NCBI GenBank assembly: GCA_007280915.1
Contig: QYQL01000186.1
Coordinates: 1 to 33,019 of the forward strand
Length of the DNA stretch: 33,019 nt
Direction of reading: 5' to 3'
From: Verrucomicrobiaceae bacterium
GTDB taxonomy: Bacteria; Verrucomicrobiota; Verrucomicrobiia; Chthoniobacterales; Terrimicrobiaceae
The notes beneath the pieces were generated by a model. The model did no database searches, was not told where the DNA came from, and was given only the letters and a program-made list of their open reading frames with translations. Below are positions 32,146 through 33,019 of the stretch, in pieces. Made by a program: the position numbers and the translations under genes. Numbering within the stretch: position 1 is the first letter of the stretch; every line of letters starts with the position of its first letter.

Positions 32146-32823
32146 ATGTCCCGCCCTCTTGTTCTTCTCCTTGCGGGATTATGCGCGCTCGCGATCTGGG
32201 GGGCTTTTCAACTCGACGCCCCGGTGCGCGCGGCTGTGGTGGCATCCCAGGGAAAGGGGTGGAAAAAATCCACGGATTCCCGGTTCCATGCGGCTGTCCG
32301 GAAATTCGGCGACTGGCCACCGCTCATGGGCGCGTGCCTTGTGGGACTTCTTGTGGCCCGTCTCATGAAAAGCCGGCGCTGGATGCGGCTTGTTGCGGCA
32401 GCGATGATTGCCTCGACTCTTGCGGGAATGATCGCGAATACCTCCCGCCTCACGACCGGACGCACCCGCCCGAAGGAAAGCCCCGGAATCGAGCAGGGAT
32501 TCTACGGCCCCTGGCATGACGGAAAATTGCTGATCGGCCAGGCGGCTTACAATTCGTTTCCATCCGGCCACACCGCAACGGCTTTCGGGCTGGCTGCTGT
32601 GCTGGTATTTGCCTGCCCGCTGCTGGGCATCCCGGCTCTCGCGGGCGCAGGACTTGTCTCCTGGTCAAGCATCGCAATGGGCGCGCACCACCCGTCGGAT
32701 ATCGTCGTCTCGATCGTTCTTTCCCTTGTCGTCGGATGGTTTGTCTGGAGGTGGATGAAGGGGCCGGGAGGAGATTGGATCGAGAAGGGCCTCGGCAAAA
32801 ACGTCGAACAACAACCGCTGTAA
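32146..32823 (+). CDS. PAP2-family membrane protein with altered active site
   Basis: Membrane phosphatase-like protein of the PAP2 (lipid phosphate phosphatase) family, 225 residues from ATG 32146; a TTG at 32137 is an alternative. Seen: hydrophobic segments near 4-19, 55-70, 78-97, 145-170 and 185-205. Motif C1 (K-x6-R-P) reads R-LTTGRT-RP, so Lys is Arg. Motif C2 FPSGHTATAF is intact. Motif C3 (S-R-x5-H-x3-D) reads SSIAMGAHHPSD, so the conserved Arg is Ser. The family acts on undecaprenyl, lipid A or phosphatidic acid phosphates; the lost arginine may change or abolish activity. It follows rho closely and is convergent with glucokinase after 17 bases. Confidence 0.8.
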   Translation: MSRPLVLLLAGLCALAIWGAFQLDAPVRAAVVASQGKGWKKSTDSRFHAAVRKFGDWPPLMGACLVGLLVARLMKSRRWMRLVAAAMIASTLAGMIANTSRLTTGRTRPKESPGIEQGFYGPWHDGKLLIGQAAYNSFPSGHTATAFGLAAVLVFACPLLGIPALAGAGLVSWSSIAMGAHHPSDIVVSIVLSLVVGWFVWRWMKGPGGDWIEKGLGKNVEQQPL

Positions 32824-32840
32824 AATCCGCTCTTGTTGTC

Positions 32841-33019
32841 TCAGGAGGCAGCGGCACCCGCTCGTGCATAGTAAGCCGCGCCGATCAGCGCAGCCTGGTC
32901 GTTGAGGATGACCATCACCGGGGTTCCTTCCAGAAGGGAGGACAGCCTGCCCTTGTCATTGAAGGCATGGAGAAATGCGACGCTCTGAATATGAGAGAGC
33001 ATCTTGGAAGGAATCCCCC
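32841..33019 (-). CDS. glk: Glucokinase (C-terminal part, cut by window end)
   Basis: Only the last 59 codons are in the window. They read IPSKMLSHIQSVAFLHAF, NDKGRLSSLLEGTPVMVIL and NDQAALIGAAYYA, which fit the C-terminal block of the bacterial glucokinase (Glk, PF02685) family: FLxAFxxKGRxxxLLxxxPVxVIL then GLxGAA. The start and the ATP site lie beyond the right edge. Known role: ATP-dependent phosphorylation of glucose. The family call rests on one block. Confidence 0.75.
   Translation of the reverse strand, partial: GIPSKMLSHIQSVAFLHAFNDKGRLSSLLEGTPVMVILNDQAALIGAAYYARAGAAAS

Overview
The window is a gene-dense, GC-rich chromosomal segment of housekeeping genes. No tRNA, rRNA, CRISPR array, integrase or insertion sequence was seen. 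The gene content (MreBCD-PBP2-RNase G block, a bacterial deoxyhypusine-synthase-like protein, Rho, short class I IlvC, class Ib aspartate aminotransferase) and the frequent lack of a Shine-Dalgarno sequence before starts suggest a Gram-negative bacterium of the PVC group, most likely Verrucomicrobiota. That placement is an inference from gene content, not from a marker tree.

Layout, left to right. (1) 1-2690: the 5' part of ribD (minus) and a short orphan GspF/PilC-like gene (plus) were once divergent neighbours. A Phd-type antitoxin/PIN toxin pair now lies between them, flanked by two ~90% identical copies of the old ribD/gspF start region. (2) 2709-6808: a secreted endonuclease/exonuclease/phosphatase-family protein, a two-pore-helix-type ion channel, DAHP synthase (aromatic pathway) and a DEDDh exonuclease. 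(3) 6762-9951, minus: lytic transglycosylase, deoxyhypusine-synthase-like protein, MetF and 5-formyltetrahydrofolate cyclo-ligase, the last two both in one-carbon folate metabolism. (4) 10029-12816: a palindrome and a tiny ORF, a copper/heavy-metal P1B-ATPase and an unknown Pro/Ala-rich protein. (5) 12957-19231, minus: the rod-shape operon mreB-mreC-mreD-mrdA(PBP2)-rng. (6) 19402-21576, minus: leuB with a class V aminotransferase. (7) 21685-24049, plus: M42 aminopeptidase, aroE and a small membrane protein. (8) 24082-30626, minus: ilvN-ilvC-two unknown genes-aspartate aminotransferase-PfkB kinase, then an orphan 691-residue peptide-binding protein. (9) 30851-33019: a divergent Rho, a PAP2-like membrane protein with altered catalytic residues, and the C-terminus of glucokinase (minus, cut by the window end).

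Amino-acid synthesis is the main theme: aromatic (DAHP synthase, AroE), branched-chain (IlvN, IlvC, LeuB), aspartate/serine-type transaminases, and folate one-carbon supply. Cell-wall elongation (Mre/PBP2, lytic transglycosylase) is the second theme. The strongest unexplained signals are the toxin-antitoxin cassette bounded by diverged duplications, the Rho with a lost GFGF RNA-binding motif, the DHS-like gene, the palindromes at 10029 and 26161, and the PAP2 homologue with two catalytic substitutions.
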